The notes: generated by a model from the letters alone, not told the origin. DNA of 64,000 nt from Anaerococcus sp. Marseille-Q7828 (GCF_949769285.1 NZ_OX458331.1:992001-1056000); one strand, 5' to 3'; positions 47,101 through 54,858 are shown, counted from the first letter of the stretch. Program-made: numbers and translations.

Positions 47101-49063
47101 AATGGAAGAATTTTTAGTTAAAAAATATGATAAATTGTCTAAAGACGATAAAAGGCTTAACGCAATAAAACCAGAAAAGATAAAAGACAAAGCCGATACT
47201 AGATTAGTTTGGTATAGGTTTAGCAATGGTCAATTCGAGCCTTATGACTTTAATGAACTTATAACTACACATTTGTTCTTATATCCAGTTTGGCAATACT
47301 TAGACCCAGTTACAAACACCTATAAGACTTTAGAAGATGTAAATACTATAACTTACACTGATGGACAAAAGTTATTTATAGATAAGAACCTATACTTGAA
47401 TAATGCAGCAGCTATCTTACAAGGACCATATACCTTAGAAGATGGCAGCAAATTAGATAATCCAAATGGTATAAAAGGGAATATATTTCAAGATTTTATC
47501 ATCCCAGAAGGTAAGCACTTTCAAGGTTGGTTATTAGATAATAATCCGGGAAGAGTATACCTACCTGGAGAGCTAATAAATGTTAATAAAGACCTTAAAT
47601 TTTATCCAAAGTGGGGAGAATACAAGAATACATCAATTATTTTATACAATATGATGCCAAATACAGACAAAAAAGACTTTTCCAGACGACAAATACCTGA
47701 AAATGGGATTATTACTCTGCCAGATTTAAAAAAAGATGGGTGGAGATTTCTAGGATGGTCAAAGACCAAGGATGGTCTAGTCCAATTTAAAGGTGATGAT
47801 CAGATTATGGTTACAAGCGAAAATGTACCGAATGAACTTTTTGGAATTTGGGATGTAAATAGAACCATAGTGATAAATGAAAATCAACCAGATGGATCAG
47901 ATAATACTTATAGTAGAGAAAATATTGCAAATGGAACAATAAAACTTATAAAACCTGCAGAAATAAAGGGTTATAGATTCTTAGGTTGGGCTACTGAAGA
48001 AGGAGCCAAGATTCCAGAATATGATCCAGAAGCAGAACTTAAGGTGGATGATAATACACCTTTGCCTGAAAAACTATACGGTGTATGGCAAAAAACTCAG
48101 CAGTTGACTTTTCACAACACAAATATAGATTACAAGACGACTTCTGCCAAAGCAGATGATGTAACCATCAAAGTGACCTATCAATTAAATGGTGAAAAGT
48201 TCAGCTATGATGAGAAGAAATTAAAAATCAAGCATAATCAAAGTGTAACTATTGACCTTCCAATAGAAGCAAGCGATGTAAAATACCAAATAATTCCCAA
48301 TGATTACTACAAACTTATCAAAGTTACACCAGAAAAACTAGGAGGTAGACTTGGAGACCATTATGGAGATGGAGTAGACAATATTAGTGTTGAAATAGTC
48401 GTAGCTCGTAAGAGATTGACTTACGATTCAAATATTGACAGCATATATTTTGATGGAATAAGAGATGAAAATGGAACAATCATTGCTCCATTTTATACAA
48501 AAACCTTAGATAAGGATGGCTTAAACTACCACCATACTGATAGTTTTTATATTAAAGATAAAATGCCAAAGGGATTTAAATTCCTAGGCTGGTCAAGTAC
48601 CCCAGATGGCAAGAATATGGTGGCTTATACAAAGAATACCAAGCTCATAGATATAAAAGAGGAGAAACTATATGCTATATGGTCCAGACCTAAAAAGTTT
48701 GAATTTGTCATAGATAATCCTAATGGTGACAAAAATATCAACTACACAGTCAAACTTGATAATTATTATGACAAAGAAAAAACTTACAACGGCGAAGCCA
48801 TACTAGAAACGCCAAGTGCAAGTAATGTGAAAAATATTGTTCTAAATTCTTCTGGATATAGTTATGAAATAATAAAACCAAAATCTCCAAAGACAGATGG
48901 AAAATTTGACACATATACCTATATAATTAAAGTAAATACAGTTGTACCTACTGGTGTCATAGACAAGATAGGACCTATGGCCCTGGCCTTTGTACTTGCT
49001 ATCTTGGGATTAGCCCTTAGACTATATAAGAAATATTTGCTTAGAGGAGGTTTTGATGAATGA
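44144..49063 (+). CDS. Large InlB-repeat surface protein, putative tip protein of the FCT-like pilus
   Basis: A 1,639-residue exported protein. The TTG start at 44144 is supported by GGAGG 8 nt upstream and a signal peptide (1-~27). Residues ~80-360 hold two related beta domains, the second ending FSIYAITEAEA. From ~365 to ~1530 come many InlB B-repeat/Listeria-Bacteroides units, seen as FKGW, FLGW or FQGW followed by an AIYE- or GIWD-like strand. The C-terminus is VVPTG at 1600-1604, then a membrane segment. The PTG motif matches the two other pilins of this locus, so the class B sortase probably handles it. It holds the cpa position of streptococcal FCT loci but is not homologous to Cpa by anything I can see. 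Its stop overlaps the next gene. Confidence 0.85.
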   Translation: MINKVISAFMAFSMMLSSTITPIKATSTLDSNAYTIMSLDDNNQSEENNESILLESDSKPETSSDIEVKDSSEEKIIYSQQSLIADIYTDNSFGKDLDYQIKIKGTFPEDASIKAYIKANNEKSSDREDILSFAYEIFDKDGNVIEENSSQTFEIEIKSDEISSNDQYFLYENNRYKTINKFNLLDGSITFYSKAKRFILERNKTKDLDSKESKLEDDFDEELTYQDLYAEIYKDKSYDKKAYDPTKIKLNGLLPVGARVKAYPVEIKIEGQEVLAAYDITVFDKDGKEYKVGPDNNIGVKITNKKIKKAKKVDVYHKENEFAPEERIDNKTKTDDTVAFRADSFSIYAITEAEAKATRTYEFWVLDINSNKEKLVNKQTIRSGQSLTSPPIPILDSGEKFEGWYHLDIDKYGSDMVEFSKPIYFDSDTPETIELVPVFTNQAYIDFRQRVYISKENKGDYTIPNDYKLSADGFYRNSQGEKLYRDEVLKTRIQEFDKIIGQATVPILKNEEGSIFAYWSLDPYGKKPFDIENTPITRELIIKQGEKSGISQKVKLDLFANFKTGYTISFDSDGGSHVTKVLVNQGEKIDPNKVIDPLKPGYRFKGWSLSRGGEIVKVSDIDVNKSMTLFAIYEKLPGTYTVSHYTENIYDNNFTFYKSESFVASVGSNTPDGEHFRDKTNSEVAKDLVSKGYTKPKSTSPSDKSKPVKGDGSTNINVYYRRPRYKINIYTTGILQGVASLRFSDELKEGEDTAEVWKRAEKLVNRYEVREGDLKGTILKTPPKMPAKELNLIFVPTLGNEDWFVNYIEVDENDKPILDAYGNPKVLRKEAHNAIIAGVETYKGGGDLEGFTFRYVTEPGNDKDSPKVYTIGEAKEVRTYYRRNNYKLTFKTNNNNFKDKLLSLAYETNINSYVPTDIKIGMVDKEGSVFKGWYDNPEFTGIPLDFSNLTMPAKDITIHGKWEAEEYNVRIYKEMTTPGQISSPEKMEEFLVKKYDKLSKDDKRLNAIKPEKIKDKADTRLVWYRFSNGQFEPYDFNELITTHLFLYPVWQYLDPVTNTYKTLEDVNTITYTDGQKLFIDKNLYLNNAAAILQGPYTLEDGSKLDNPNGIKGNIFQDFIIPEGKHFQGWLLDNNPGRVYLPGELINVNKDLKFYPKWGEYKNTSIILYNMMPNTDKKDFSRRQIPENGIITLPDLKKDGWRFLGWSKTKDGLVQFKGDDQIMVTSENVPNELFGIWDVNRTIVINENQPDGSDNTYSRENIANGTIKLIKPAEIKGYRFLGWATEEGAKIPEYDPEAELKVDDNTPLPEKLYGVWQKTQQLTFHNTNIDYKTTSAKADDVTIKVTYQLNGEKFSYDEKKLKIKHNQSVTIDLPIEASDVKYQIIPNDYYKLIKVTPEKLGGRLGDHYGDGVDNISVEIVVARKRLTYDSNIDSIYFDGIRDENGTIIAPFYTKTLDKDGLNYHHTDSFYIKDKMPKGFKFLGWSSTPDGKNMVAYTKNTKLIDIKEEKLYAIWSRPKKFEFVIDNPNGDKNINYTVKLDNYYDKEKTYNGEAILETPSASNVKNIVLNSSGYSYEIIKPKSPKTDGKFDTYTYIIKVNTVVPTGVIDKIGPMALAFVLAILGLALRLYKKYLLRGGFDE

Positions 49064-49268
49064 ACTTGAAAATGTTGAAGAATTTCTAAGAAAAGTCAAA
49101 TTTAAAAAGCAAACCATAGGCGGGGTTTCTGAAAGTGACGTTTTGGCAAAGCTACAACAAATCTCAGACCTCTACGCTCAAGCTTTCAAAATCCAAGAAG
49201 CCAAGTACCATGCGATACTAGAAGAAAAGGATAGAGAATTAAGGCGATTAAGGGGAGAAGATGGATAA
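49056..49268 (+). CDS. Small charged protein of the pilus operon, unknown function
   Basis: A 70-residue protein with no signal peptide or membrane segment. It is strongly charged and probably helical or coiled coil (SDVLAKLQQISDLYAQAF, then LEEKDRELRRLR). ATG 49056 has AGAGGAGG 5 nt upstream. It overlaps the preceding gene by 8 bp and the following gene by 8 bp, so it is translationally coupled on both sides and very likely real. I do not recognise the family, and it has no counterpart in the streptococcal FCT order. A cytoplasmic partner of the assembly machinery is one guess. Confidence 0.7.
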   Translation: MNELENVEEFLRKVKFKKQTIGGVSESDVLAKLQQISDLYAQAFKIQEAKYHAILEEKDRELRRLRGEDG

Positions 49269-49860
49269 TATAAGACCCCCTTCCCATAAGAAGAATACGA
49301 TAGAAACTGTTGATTTTACCAATGTTAATAAAATAATCAAAAAAAGAAGAAAAGATCTGGCAAACAAAAATGCGATAAAATCTTTTTTTAAGAAATTATT
49401 AATGATAGTAGTCGTTTTTTACTTCTTGTTCACTTTCATATTTGGATTTCAAGTCATCTACAATGATGATATGTTTCCAAAGATGGTTCCAAGTGACTTG
49501 TTGATCTACTACAGGCTCGATAGAGATTTCTATGTGGGTGATGTAGTAGTGGTAGATAAGAATGATGCAAACTACACGCTAAGAATTGTGGCGAGTGGTG
49601 GAGATACAGTAGATATCTCCGAAGAAGGACAGCTGATAGTAAATAACTCATACCAAGCAGAAACAAACATTTTCTATCCGACTGGGCAATATGACCAAAC
49701 AGAAAGCCAAGTCACATTCCCGATGAAATTAAAAGAAAATGAAGTTTTCGTCCTAGGAGATATGAGAAAAGGCGCCAAAGATTCCAGATACTTTGGCCCG
49801 GTAGAAAAAAATGAGATCAAAGGCAAGGTATTTACCTTACTAAGAAGAAGCGGATTCTAA
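49261..49860 (+). CDS. sipA: SipA-like signal peptidase I homologue lacking the catalytic dyad
   Basis: A 199-residue membrane protein with a cytoplasmic N-terminus, one membrane helix (~43-66) and the S26 peptidase fold (GDVVVVDK, then RIVASGGDTVDI, then GDMRKGAKDSRYFGPV). The catalytic Ser of the SxMxP-type box is Asp70 (NDDMFP). The catalytic Lys before R-I/V-V is Leu107 (YTLRIV). The two sites are 37 residues apart. Streptococcal SipA is reported to have the same kind of double loss (Asp and Gly, also 37 apart) and to act in pilus assembly without peptidase activity. The position directly before the FctA-like pilin matches. It should therefore act as an assembly chaperone rather than a protease. 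Confidence 0.88.
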   Translation: MDNIRPPSHKKNTIETVDFTNVNKIIKKRRKDLANKNAIKSFFKKLLMIVVVFYFLFTFIFGFQVIYNDDMFPKMVPSDLLIYYRLDRDFYVGDVVVVDKNDANYTLRIVASGGDTVDISEEGQLIVNNSYQAETNIFYPTGQYDQTESQVTFPMKLKENEVFVLGDMRKGAKDSRYFGPVEKNEIKGKVFTLLRRSGF

Positions 49861-49965
49861 TGACCTAACCGCAGTCCCATCACCTTGGGTGACAAATCGA
49901 AGATTTGTCATCTTCGAGATGAGCTAATTCCGAAGAACTTGCGAAGCAGAATGTATGGTAGGTCA
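49861..49965 (+). repeat. TGACCTA-bounded repeat, copy 2
   Basis: It begins TGACCTAACC directly after the sipA-like stop and ends ATGGTAGGTCA at 49965. Inner blocks match copy 1 at 37146-37253, including CTTGGGTG, an ATTTG stem and ATCTTCGAGATGAGCTAA. Confidence 0.75.
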
Positions 49966-50205
49966 GATATCGCAAGCACGCCTGTCCGGTGTCCTGAGAG
50001 GACCCACCACGGAGTGGTCTTGCAAAGAAAGAAGCCCGTCCGGCTGAGAGAGGACTTTCAAAGTTACGAAGTAACTTTGTCAGCAAGCCGACTAGAAAGC
50101 TAGATTTATTCGGCCCGTTGCCATCCTGAGCAAGCGAAGCGCGTCGAAGGATCTCTTAAAGAAAGAATCACTTTCTATCAGGAAAATAATTATAAGGAGA
50201 AAAAC
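49861..50205. other. Repeat-filled gap inside pilus locus B
   Basis: No gene is supported; open frames here lie inside repeats. A TGACCTA-bounded element occupies 49861-49965, and GC-rich sequence related to 20400-20440 runs to ~50100. A half unit of the interspersed repeat (TGCCATCCTGAGCAAGCGAAGCG, then GAAGGATCTC) lies at ~50119-50155. I see no promoter before fctA, so these elements sit within the operon or hide a weak start. Confidence 0.6.
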
Positions 50206-51267
50206 ATGAATATAAACAATATTTTCAAAAAAGTAACAGGTGTAGTACTAGCAGGAGCAATTGCATTTGCAGGTTTTGCTGGTAGTGCAAATGCAGCAAG
50301 TGGTGCGATTAATACTAAAGGTAGTTCAGATGCTTTAACATCTACACCAGAGATATCAAAAGAGGTTACAGGAGCAGAATACTTTGGTGGTGGTACATTT
50401 ACTTATACACTTACAGCAGAAGAAGCCCCATCATACACAGGATTTGCTCCAAGAACAAGCAAAACACCATTAATTGGCCTAACCGATGGCAAAATTGAAA
50501 TTGCTGGTGGCCAAACTACTGGCACAGAAGCTATCACTGTAAACCAAGATGCAGTAGATAAAGCTCAACCAGGTGTTTATAGATATCAAATCAAAGAAGA
50601 AGCATCTGGCATAGCTGGTATGACAGATGATACTAGAACATTTGATGTAGATGTATTTGTAACAAGCGACAATGGAACAGGTAGAAAAATTGCCTACTAT
50701 ATAGTATCTGTAGATGGTCAAAAAGCTGAACTTAAATTTACCAATAAATTAACGCAAGAAGATCTAAAAATTACCAAAACAATTACAGGTAACCAAGCAA
50801 ATCTATCAGATACATTTAAATTTACAATTAAAGTAAATTCAAAAAGTAACACATCTGTAAGATATACAACAGCAAATGTAAGTGATCCAAAAACCGACCA
50901 AGCAGTAACAACAGGTTCTGCATTTACTGTAGATGGTGTTACAAATAAAAGTACTATAACTCTAACTGGTCTTGCTGCTGATGACACAGTAACAATCACA
51001 GAATCAGATGCTAAAGATGGCGGCTATAAGGCAAATGTATCTGGTGGACTTACATTAAGTGGTGCTGATGTTGATAAGAATGAAGCAACTGGCACTGCAA
51101 CAATTACAGCTGGTATAGCTGATATAGCTTGGGAAAATAGCCGTACAGCAGAAATCCCAACAGGTCTTATAGAAAACATTGGGCCATTCGTAATAGCTAT
51201 CCTAGCAGCAGGATTTATCTTATTCATCTACTTTAAAAACAACAAAAAAGAAGAGGAATTAGCATAA
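50206..51267 (+). CDS. fctA: Spy0128/FctA-like major pilin
   Basis: A 353-residue exported pilin with signal peptide 1-~30 (AGSANA). Two beta domains of the Spy0128 type follow. The first (~45-180) has ISKEVTGAEYFGGGTFTYTL, then PGVYRYQIKEE, then DTRTFDVDVFV; the second (~185-310) has ITKTITGNQANLSDTFKFTI. Each is expected to carry an intramolecular Lys-Asn isopeptide bond. The sorting signal EIPTG (316-320) is followed by a membrane helix and charged tail, and resembles the EVPTG motif of Spy0128 rather than LPxTG. AAGGAG precedes ATG 50206. It is the expected shaft subunit, polymerised by the class B sortase encoded next. Confidence 0.9.
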   Translation: MNINNIFKKVTGVVLAGAIAFAGFAGSANAASGAINTKGSSDALTSTPEISKEVTGAEYFGGGTFTYTLTAEEAPSYTGFAPRTSKTPLIGLTDGKIEIAGGQTTGTEAITVNQDAVDKAQPGVYRYQIKEEASGIAGMTDDTRTFDVDVFVTSDNGTGRKIAYYIVSVDGQKAELKFTNKLTQEDLKITKTITGNQANLSDTFKFTIKVNSKSNTSVRYTTANVSDPKTDQAVTTGSAFTVDGVTNKSTITLTGLAADDTVTITESDAKDGGYKANVSGGLTLSGADVDKNEATGTATITAGIADIAWENSRTAEIPTGLIENIGPFVIAILAAGFILFIYFKNNKKEEELA

Positions 51268-51293
51268 AGTATATATTTTAAAGGAGCTGGCAT

Positions 51294-52049
51294 TTGCAGG
51301 TATTAGCAGATATATCGCGTATAGGCGAGAAAATCCTTGATCGCCTTGTAGCTATCATTTTAATATTGGTCATACTTTTCGCAGGCTACTCTCTTTGGAA
51401 TTCCTATATGCTTTATCGTGGTGGATTTGCTGGTGATGAACTTTTGAAATTCAAACCTCAAATTACTGCAGATGGAGAAAACCCTACTTTGTGGGATTTG
51501 ATGAAAATCAACGAAGATGTCATAGCTTGGATTACTATAGATGACACCAATATAGACCACCCAGTCCTCCAAGGAGAGGACAATATGGAATATGTCAACA
51601 AGGATGTCTACAAAAAGTTTGCCCTTTCTGGGTCAATATTTTTAGACTACCGCAACAAGAAAGATTTTACCGACCCATACTCACTCCTATATGGCCACCA
51701 TATGGACCAGGGAGGGATGTTTGGTGATGTAGTCCTCTTTGAAAATAAAGATTATTTTGATAAGCATAGGACTGGCACACTTTATTTGCCAGATAAGACA
51801 TATAAGATAGAAATATTTATGTGCTCTAAGGTTGATGCCTATGACCATCTTGTTTTTAATCCAGCTTCTATAGCGACTATGGATCAAAGACAAGAACTCA
51901 TAGACCACGCAAGGCAAACAAAACTCCAAGAGCGAGATGTTAAGATTGGCAATGACAGAATCATAGCCTTATCCACTTGTGAGAAGGCTACTACCAACGG
52001 TAGGACTGTGATACTTGGAGTACTTCGACCTATAAATGGAGATAAGTGA
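51294..52049 (+). CDS. srtB: Class B sortase (pilus polymerase type), TTG start
   Basis: A 251-residue membrane enzyme. The TTG at 51294 follows AAGGAG by 7 nt. It has an N-terminal membrane helix (~20-40) and the SrtB fold (WDLMKINEDVIAWITIDDTNIDHPVLQG). His135 is in LYGHHM, Cys229 in ALSTCEK and probable Arg237 in NGRTVI. There is no lid and no C-terminal helix, which excludes class C. Ordinary SrtB anchors haem proteins, but a class B enzyme beside a Spy0128-like pilin with a PTG signal fits the T3-type pilus polymerase (called SrtC1 or SrtC2 in streptococci). It overlaps the next gene by 1 bp. Confidence 0.92.
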   Translation: MQVLADISRIGEKILDRLVAIILILVILFAGYSLWNSYMLYRGGFAGDELLKFKPQITADGENPTLWDLMKINEDVIAWITIDDTNIDHPVLQGEDNMEYVNKDVYKKFALSGSIFLDYRNKKDFTDPYSLLYGHHMDQGGMFGDVVLFENKDYFDKHRTGTLYLPDKTYKIEIFMCSKVDAYDHLVFNPASIATMDQRQELIDHARQTKLQERDVKIGNDRIIALSTCEKATTNGRTVILGVLRPINGDK

Positions 52050-52792
52050 TGAAAATTTTTAGAAGAATAAGCAGAATATTAATATTGGCTATTATAGTCC
52101 TATTTCCATTTGTCGACTCAGATGCTTCCAGTGTCAGTGTGCCAATAAGTGTAGATTGGTATTATGGTGATGAAAAATGGGATCAGTCTCCTCATATGTC
52201 AGATGTAATAGTTGAACCTATTAATGGAGCACCGTCAGTAAAAGATTCTTTTTCTGGTGTCGGAGATTTATCTTTCAACTTCCAGCCAGAATTCAAAAAT
52301 CCTGGCAAGTATGAGTATTTAGTCTACCAAACTAATGAAGATATCATAAAAGAAGATAAGAGTTTTATTTATGACAAGACAGTTTATAGGTTAATATTTT
52401 ACGTTCAAAATTCTAGCAAGGGACTAATAGTATCAGCCTATGCTTACAACAATGAAGATTATTCAGATAGTAATATAGGCAAAAGCCCAGAGATTAAGTT
52501 TAAGAACAATGACCCGAATAAGGATAGCGGATCAGCGGCAAAGCCAAATAAACCAGGCGAAACATACCCTGGCAAAACTTCACAAAAAGACAATCCGAAA
52601 GCTAAGCCTAAAAATACGATAGACCTAGCAAAAGCTTCTGGCCAAGAAGAAGTTTCGAAAAACAAAAATCCCAAAGCAAATGTACAAACAGGCATAGAAA
52701 GTCTGATGCCATGGCTACTAGTTCTATTAATCGCTATAATAGCTTATCGTCATACAAAAAATGATATATTCAACAACAAGGCTCGTAGTTAA
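52049..52792 (+). CDS. fctB: FctB-like minor pilin with VQTG signal
   Basis: A 247-residue exported protein. ATG 52049 overlaps the sortase stop (TGATG); I prefer it to the GTG at 52046. After the signal peptide (1-~25) comes one Spy0128-type domain (FNFQPEFKNPGKYEYLVYQTNED, then YDKTVYRLIFYV), a Pro/Lys/Asn-rich linker (~150-205), the motif NVQTG (VQTG at 212-215), a membrane segment and a basic tail. Single-domain size and last place in the operon match streptococcal FctB, the base subunit linking pilus to wall. A terminator overlaps its stop codon. Confidence 0.85.
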   Translation: MKIFRRISRILILAIIVLFPFVDSDASSVSVPISVDWYYGDEKWDQSPHMSDVIVEPINGAPSVKDSFSGVGDLSFNFQPEFKNPGKYEYLVYQTNEDIIKEDKSFIYDKTVYRLIFYVQNSSKGLIVSAYAYNNEDYSDSNIGKSPEIKFKNNDPNKDSGSAAKPNKPGETYPGKTSQKDNPKAKPKNTIDLAKASGQEEVSKNKNPKANVQTGIESLMPWLLVLLIAIIAYRHTKNDIFNNKARS

Positions 52793-52806
52793 TTACGAGT
52801 TTTTTC
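52782..52806 (+). terminator. Rho-independent terminator of pilus locus B
   Basis: CTCGTA (52782-52787) and TACGAG (52794-52799) pair across the stop codon, followed by TTTTTTC. Confidence 0.8.
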
Positions 52807-52861
52807 TTTGCAAAAGATTAAAGCTTAACAAAAGTTTTCTAAAGTAATGAAAAAAGCTCTT

Positions 52862-52890
52862 TTTTCCTTGCTAATAAAATATGTTATAAT
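52862..52890 (+). promoter_or_regulatory. Candidate hisS promoter
   Basis: TATAAT at 52885-52890 has a TGT just before it (extended -10 character). The -35 region (TTTTCC at 52862) is poor. Confidence 0.5.
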
Positions 52891-52914
52891 AGTAAAAAAG
52901 CCTAGGAGATTTAC

Positions 52915-54213
52915 ATGGATATTATAAAACCATCAACTATTGCCGGTGTTATGGAATTACTTCCAGCCGACCAAGAAGTTTTTGACTACATAAAAAATAC
53001 TATAGAAGAAACATTCAAAGATTATGGATTTGCCTCAATTGACACCCCTGTCATAGAAAAAAACGAAATACTTTTTGCCAAGGGTGGCGGCGAGACAGAA
53101 AAGCAAATTTTTGAGATAGCAAGCGAATCCAAGGATATGAGCCTACGTTTTGACCTCACGGTTCCCCTTGCTCGCTATGTGTCAGAACACTTCTCTGACC
53201 TAAACTTCCCATTCAAGAGATACCAAATTGCTAAGGTTTATAGGGGTGAGCGCAACCAAAAGGGTAGATACAAGGAGTTCTACCAAGCAGATATAGACAT
53301 CATTGGCCACAACGACCTATCTATATATAATGATGCTATCTTGCCTTTTGTAATGTACAAGGCCTTTGAAAAACTAGACTTGCCAGCTTTGACCTTCCAT
53401 ATCAACAATAGGAAATTGCTAAATGGATTCTTTCAAAGCCTAGAAATAGAAGACACTACTGAAGTTTTGAGAACTATAGACAAAAAGGACAAGATTGGCA
53501 TCGAAAAGACTCATAGCCTACTTAGTGAAATTGTTGGAGGAGAAAAGGCAGAAGAAATACTTGCCTTTATCCAAAATCCAGCGGCAGGCCACAACCTTAT
53601 AGAAAGCCTTAAAGAATTTGACGGCAATGACCTATACAAAGATGGCCTTGAGGAACTCGCGATAGTTTATGACTATATGCTAGCCTTTGGAGTGCCAGAG
53701 GCAAATATCAAAATCGACCTTGCCATAACTAGGGGTCTAGACTATTACACATCAACAGTATATGAAACCTTCATCAATGGCTATGAATCCATTGGTTCCG
53801 TATGTTCTGGTGGTAGGTATGAGAACTTGGCCAACAACTTCTCCAAACAAAACTTGCCAGGAGTAGGTATGTCAATTGGCCTAACCAGACTATTTTACCA
53901 ACTCCAAGAGCTAGGCCTTGTTAGCCAAATGCATGGATCAACTTGCGATGTCCTTGTTTTGCCAATGGATCCATCCCTACACATCTACGCTATAGAAGTC
54001 CTAAAGAAGGTCAAATACCAGGGCCTAAAGGCAGATATTTACCTAGAAAGTGGCAAGTTTAAGAAGAAGATCAACTATGCCGACAAAATAGGAGCCAAAT
54101 ACGCCATCATAATAGGCGAAGAAGAAGCTAATAATAAGGAAGTATCCATCAAGAATATGGAAAGTGGAGAACAAACCAAGCAAAAAATCGAAGATTTGCA
54201 TATAGGCAATTGA
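52915..54213 (+). CDS. hisS: Histidine--tRNA ligase
   Basis: A 432-residue class II aminoacyl-tRNA synthetase that charges tRNA-His. Motif 2 reads YRGERNQKGRYKEFYQADIDIIG. The histidine-specific loop is LAITRGLDYYTSTVYE, and motif 3 is PGVGMSIGLTRL. The C-terminal ~100 residues form the anticodon-binding domain (CDVLVLPMD, then YLESGKFKKKINYADKIGAKYAIIIGEEE), which separates it from HisZ. TAGGAG lies before ATG 52915. It stands alone, with no aspS after it. Confidence 0.93.
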   Translation: MDIIKPSTIAGVMELLPADQEVFDYIKNTIEETFKDYGFASIDTPVIEKNEILFAKGGGETEKQIFEIASESKDMSLRFDLTVPLARYVSEHFSDLNFPFKRYQIAKVYRGERNQKGRYKEFYQADIDIIGHNDLSIYNDAILPFVMYKAFEKLDLPALTFHINNRKLLNGFFQSLEIEDTTEVLRTIDKKDKIGIEKTHSLLSEIVGGEKAEEILAFIQNPAAGHNLIESLKEFDGNDLYKDGLEELAIVYDYMLAFGVPEANIKIDLAITRGLDYYTSTVYETFINGYESIGSVCSGGRYENLANNFSKQNLPGVGMSIGLTRLFYQLQELGLVSQMHGSTCDVLVLPMDPSLHIYAIEVLKKVKYQGLKADIYLESGKFKKKINYADKIGAKYAIIIGEEEANNKEVSIKNMESGEQTKQKIEDLHIGN

Positions 54214-54238
54214 TTTCATAGTAAAATACTGCTATACT
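54210..54238 (+). promoter_or_regulatory. Promoter of the superoxide reductase gene
   Basis: TTGATT (54210-54215) and TATACT (54233-54238) are 17 bp apart. The -35 box overlaps the hisS stop codon. Confidence 0.75.
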
Positions 54239-54287
54239 ATTAGTAGGTAAAACTAGCAATTAATAAGAAAAATTTATGGAGGTCATT

Positions 54288-54650
54288 ATGACAAAATTAA
54301 CTGAAACAGTACAAACTGGCGATTGGGCAAGTGAAAAACACGTACCAGAAATCACAATCGAAAAATGTGAAGACGGCAAAATCAAAGTTACAGCAGCAGT
54401 TGGATCTGAAATCGAACACCCAAACACATTAGAACACCACATTTCTTGGATTAAAGTATTCTTCCAAGCAGAAGATGGCAAATTCCCAATCGAAATTTCT
54501 TCATATGAATTTAACGCTCATGGAGAAGATGATGTACTATCAGTACCAAGCGCAACAGGTATCCTTAAGACAGACAAAAAAGGTACAGTTTACGCACTAA
54601 GCTACTGCAATATCCACGGTTTATGGGAAAATGCAGCTGAATTAAACTAA
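54288..54650 (+). CDS. Class II superoxide reductase (neelaredoxin/desulfoferrodoxin type)
   Basis: A 120-residue cytoplasmic non-haem iron protein that reduces superoxide to hydrogen peroxide without making oxygen, typical of anaerobes. The iron site is recognisable: EKHVP (His, with the nearby Glu), EHPNTLEHHISW (His ligands), and SYCNIHG (Cys and His ligands). The N-terminal rubredoxin-like domain of class I enzymes is absent. GGAGG at 54278-54282 sets the start at ATG 54288, not the in-frame ATG at 54276. It has its own promoter and terminator, so it is monocistronic. Confidence 0.92.
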   Translation: MTKLTETVQTGDWASEKHVPEITIEKCEDGKIKVTAAVGSEIEHPNTLEHHISWIKVFFQAEDGKFPIEISSYEFNAHGEDDVLSVPSATGILKTDKKGTVYALSYCNIHGLWENAAELN

Positions 54651-54663
54651 ATATTATGATAGA

Positions 54664-54703
54664 GAATCAGACACATAGGCTTATTTTGTGTCTGATTTTT
54701 TTT
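54664..54703 (+). terminator. Rho-independent terminator after the superoxide reductase
   Basis: AATCAGACACA (54665-54675) pairs with TGTGTCTGATT (54687-54697), followed by TTTTTT. Confidence 0.92.
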
Positions 54704-54858
54704 GTTCACTTAAGTGAGTTGAGCGAACGAATGTGAGCGAAACAAAAAACCACCTGCTATGCAGGTGGAGGGATTAAGCTTTAGCTTCAAGACCAAAAAA
54801 TTCTCACTTGTAATATAATTGTGATAACCACATGCACAATAAAAACAAGGAGAATAAA

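Noticed and set aside
49885-50103. 72-codon frame between the SipA-like gene and fctA, and its minus-strand partner
   Set aside because: Both are made entirely of repeat DNA and have no ribosome site.
51294-52049. Haem-uptake SrtB (Isd type)
   Set aside because: The neighbours are pilins with PTG-type signals and there are no NEAT-domain genes, so a pilus polymerase fits better.
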